This document shows, piece after piece, positions 63,137 through 64,000 of a stretch of 64,000 nucleotides of DNA. Source of the DNA: Pseudomonas putida (GTDB lineage Bacteria; Pseudomonadota; Gammaproteobacteria; Pseudomonadales; Pseudomonadaceae); the NCBI RefSeq assembly GCF_028682175.1, contig NZ_JANHKS010000002.1, positions 231,804 to 295,803 of the forward strand. The letters are read 5' to 3'. A program made the position numbers and the translations under genes. The first letter of the stretch is position 1. The number at the start of each line of letters is the position of its first letter. The notes beneath the pieces are model-generated. The model made no database searches. It was given only the letters and a program-made list of their open reading frames with translations, and was not told the origin of the DNA.

Positions 63137-63904
63137 CTAATAGTGAAAATATCGACGCTCTTCCAGTGCGCTTGGTTTTGAGGCTGAAAATCCTGCCGAT
63201 CGCGCTATCAAATCTATCTCATCCACATTCTCCCATCCCAAAGCCGTGAACACACGATCCACTAACGTGGCATATGGCATTAACATTCGACACTGATCAA
63301 CATATTCCCAGATACCCATCAGCGTGGTGAAGCCAATGATAGCAGCAGTCATGCACATAATGGCATCTACGCTAACCGTAGAGTCCGAAATCAACAACCC
63401 GCCACCTTCCAATATTAAAATTTCAGCAACACTTATCCATGCAATAAATTTCAAAGTAGTTTTTATCGCCTTTTTTCTGAAATTTTTTACACCTCGCTTG
63501 CAGTGTGGATGCAGAGCAATTATCCGATCGGAGGGTCTAACAATGGCAAATGCTTCGTAGCCCTCGTCAACCTTTCTCACCACAGCCTCTACCCTGTCGC
63601 CATCCGAAAAAGGAGACAACCAGATTTTTCCAAAAATCTTCTTGCCATTTATCTCAAATTCCACCAGATCAATTATTTCTGGCGCGCTCTCAATATCTGC
63701 GACATTCGACAAGCTAAAGGACATATTGCTGTCGCCAGCCGCGTATATTGCACCTGATACGAAATGGATCTCGCTACTGTTGCTCCCCTCTGAAAAAAAT
63801 CTTCCTTTTTTCTCATGAACCTGAAAACGGCCAATAGTGCCGCGCAAGACAAAAAGCTCGCCCACACTCTTCAGCGACCCTGAGTAATCGTTAACTTTTG
63901 ACAT
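63137..63904 (-). CDS. Membrane protein resembling putative type VI secretion effectors
   Basis: 255 residues. A beta-rich N-terminal half (RGTIGRFQVHEKKGRFFSEG; EFEINGKKIFGKIWLSPFSDGD) is followed by AIVRPSDRIIALHPHCKRG and two hydrophobic segments (about 155-176 and 184-205). Proteins with the RPxDRIIALxPHCxRG block are commonly labelled putative type VI secretion effectors; I rely on memory for this, and an immunity or membrane-associated role is equally possible. The gene is A/T-rich with codon use unlike the core genes, suggesting recent acquisition. Only 70 bases separate it from the gene downstream, so both probably form a unit. The last 96 bases of the window hold no gene that I can recognise. 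Confidence 0.6.
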   Translation of the reverse strand: MSKVNDYSGSLKSVGELFVLRGTIGRFQVHEKKGRFFSEGSNSSEIHFVSGAIYAAGDSNMSFSLSNVADIESAPEIIDLVEFEINGKKIFGKIWLSPFSDGDRVEAVVRKVDEGYEAFAIVRPSDRIIALHPHCKRGVKNFRKKAIKTTLKFIAWISVAEILILEGGGLLISDSTVSVDAIMCMTAAIIGFTTLMGIWEYVDQCRMLMPYATLVDRVFTALGWENVDEIDLIARSAGFSASKPSALEERRYFHY

Positions 63905-64000
63905 TTAATAACCTGATGAAATAGGGATTAAATTGGATGTTTTGTTTTAGGTGAAACTTTGAAGGATCTCCGTTTGAACGGCGGCAACGGTCGATCCGCC

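Noticed and set aside
62044..63904. Calling the right end a prophage
   Set aside because: Only one gene has phage-like features, and no integrase, capsid, tail or lysis genes are visible in the window.

Overview
The window is G+C-rich, densely coded chromosomal DNA from a gamma-proteobacterium, most likely a Pseudomonas. The pointers are the gene content (many LysR/SDR pairs, MHS-type transporters, a YghA-like dehydrogenase next to a GH15 hydrolase, PotABCD-like importers) and typical Pseudomonas REP/REPIN repeats at 2150-2290 and 3272-3358. No rRNA, tRNA, CRISPR array, transposase or integrase is visible. The first gene is cut by the left edge.

Layout. 1-3.3 kb: end of an MHS transporter, a DCC/DoxX redox-type pair, a truncated HIT-family remnant ending in REP sequence, and a serine hydrolase whose stop codon lies in a REPIN. 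3.5-5.8 kb: a membrane protein, then a minus-strand set (ArsR regulator, quinone-oxidoreductase-like enzyme, YgiN-like monooxygenase) with two copies of a 20-bp dyad that look like ArsR operators. 5.8-17.8 kb: stress and signalling genes (hemerythrin, DUF2252, HWE-type kinase, lone receiver, large hybrid kinase, YghA-like SDR, GH15, exonuclease III). 17.8-25.1 kb: hydrolases, an SDR, a YcaC-like hydrolase, and a pirin/esterase/GMC oxidoreductase operon behind a LysR regulator.

25.2-34.7 kb: two LysR genes, an EamA exporter, and a co-directional set of flavin monooxygenase, SDR, MHS transporter, RidA and acetolactate-synthase-like enzyme facing an Asp/Glu racemase. This looks like an uncharacterised pathway for a nitrogenous compound. 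34.9-37.1 kb: cupin, an Rrf2 regulator divergent from a methyltransferase, and a 70-residue protein that is a paralogue of one at 19.5 kb. 37.2-46.2 kb: a GntR/FCD regulator with two DNA-binding domains, divergent from an amidase and followed by a tightly packed operon (NodB-type deacetylase, MFS, two SDRs, a CxxC mini-protein, CobW-type GTPase, and a solute-binding-protein fold without signal peptide). 46.2-51.3 kb: a quinone oxidoreductase, two head-to-head SDR/LysR pairs and a NIPSNAP protein.

51.5-52.8 kb: a lone PD-(D/E)XK nuclease, a defence candidate. 52.9-60.8 kb: a GST, then an IclR-linked unit of ABC importer (with both permeases fused), acyl-CoA ligase and enoyl-CoA hydratase, which together read as import, CoA activation and hydration of an organic acid. 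61-64 kb: a small membrane protein divergent from a MerR regulator, then two more A/T-rich accessory genes, one resembling phage-associated proteins and one resembling proteins annotated as putative type VI effectors.

The candidates for undescribed biology are the deacetylase-CobW-solute-binding operon (39.9-46.2 kb), the FMO-to-racemase cluster (28.2-34.7 kb), the lone nuclease and the accessory right end. All functional assignments come from reading the translated sequences and recalling protein families; no database search was run.
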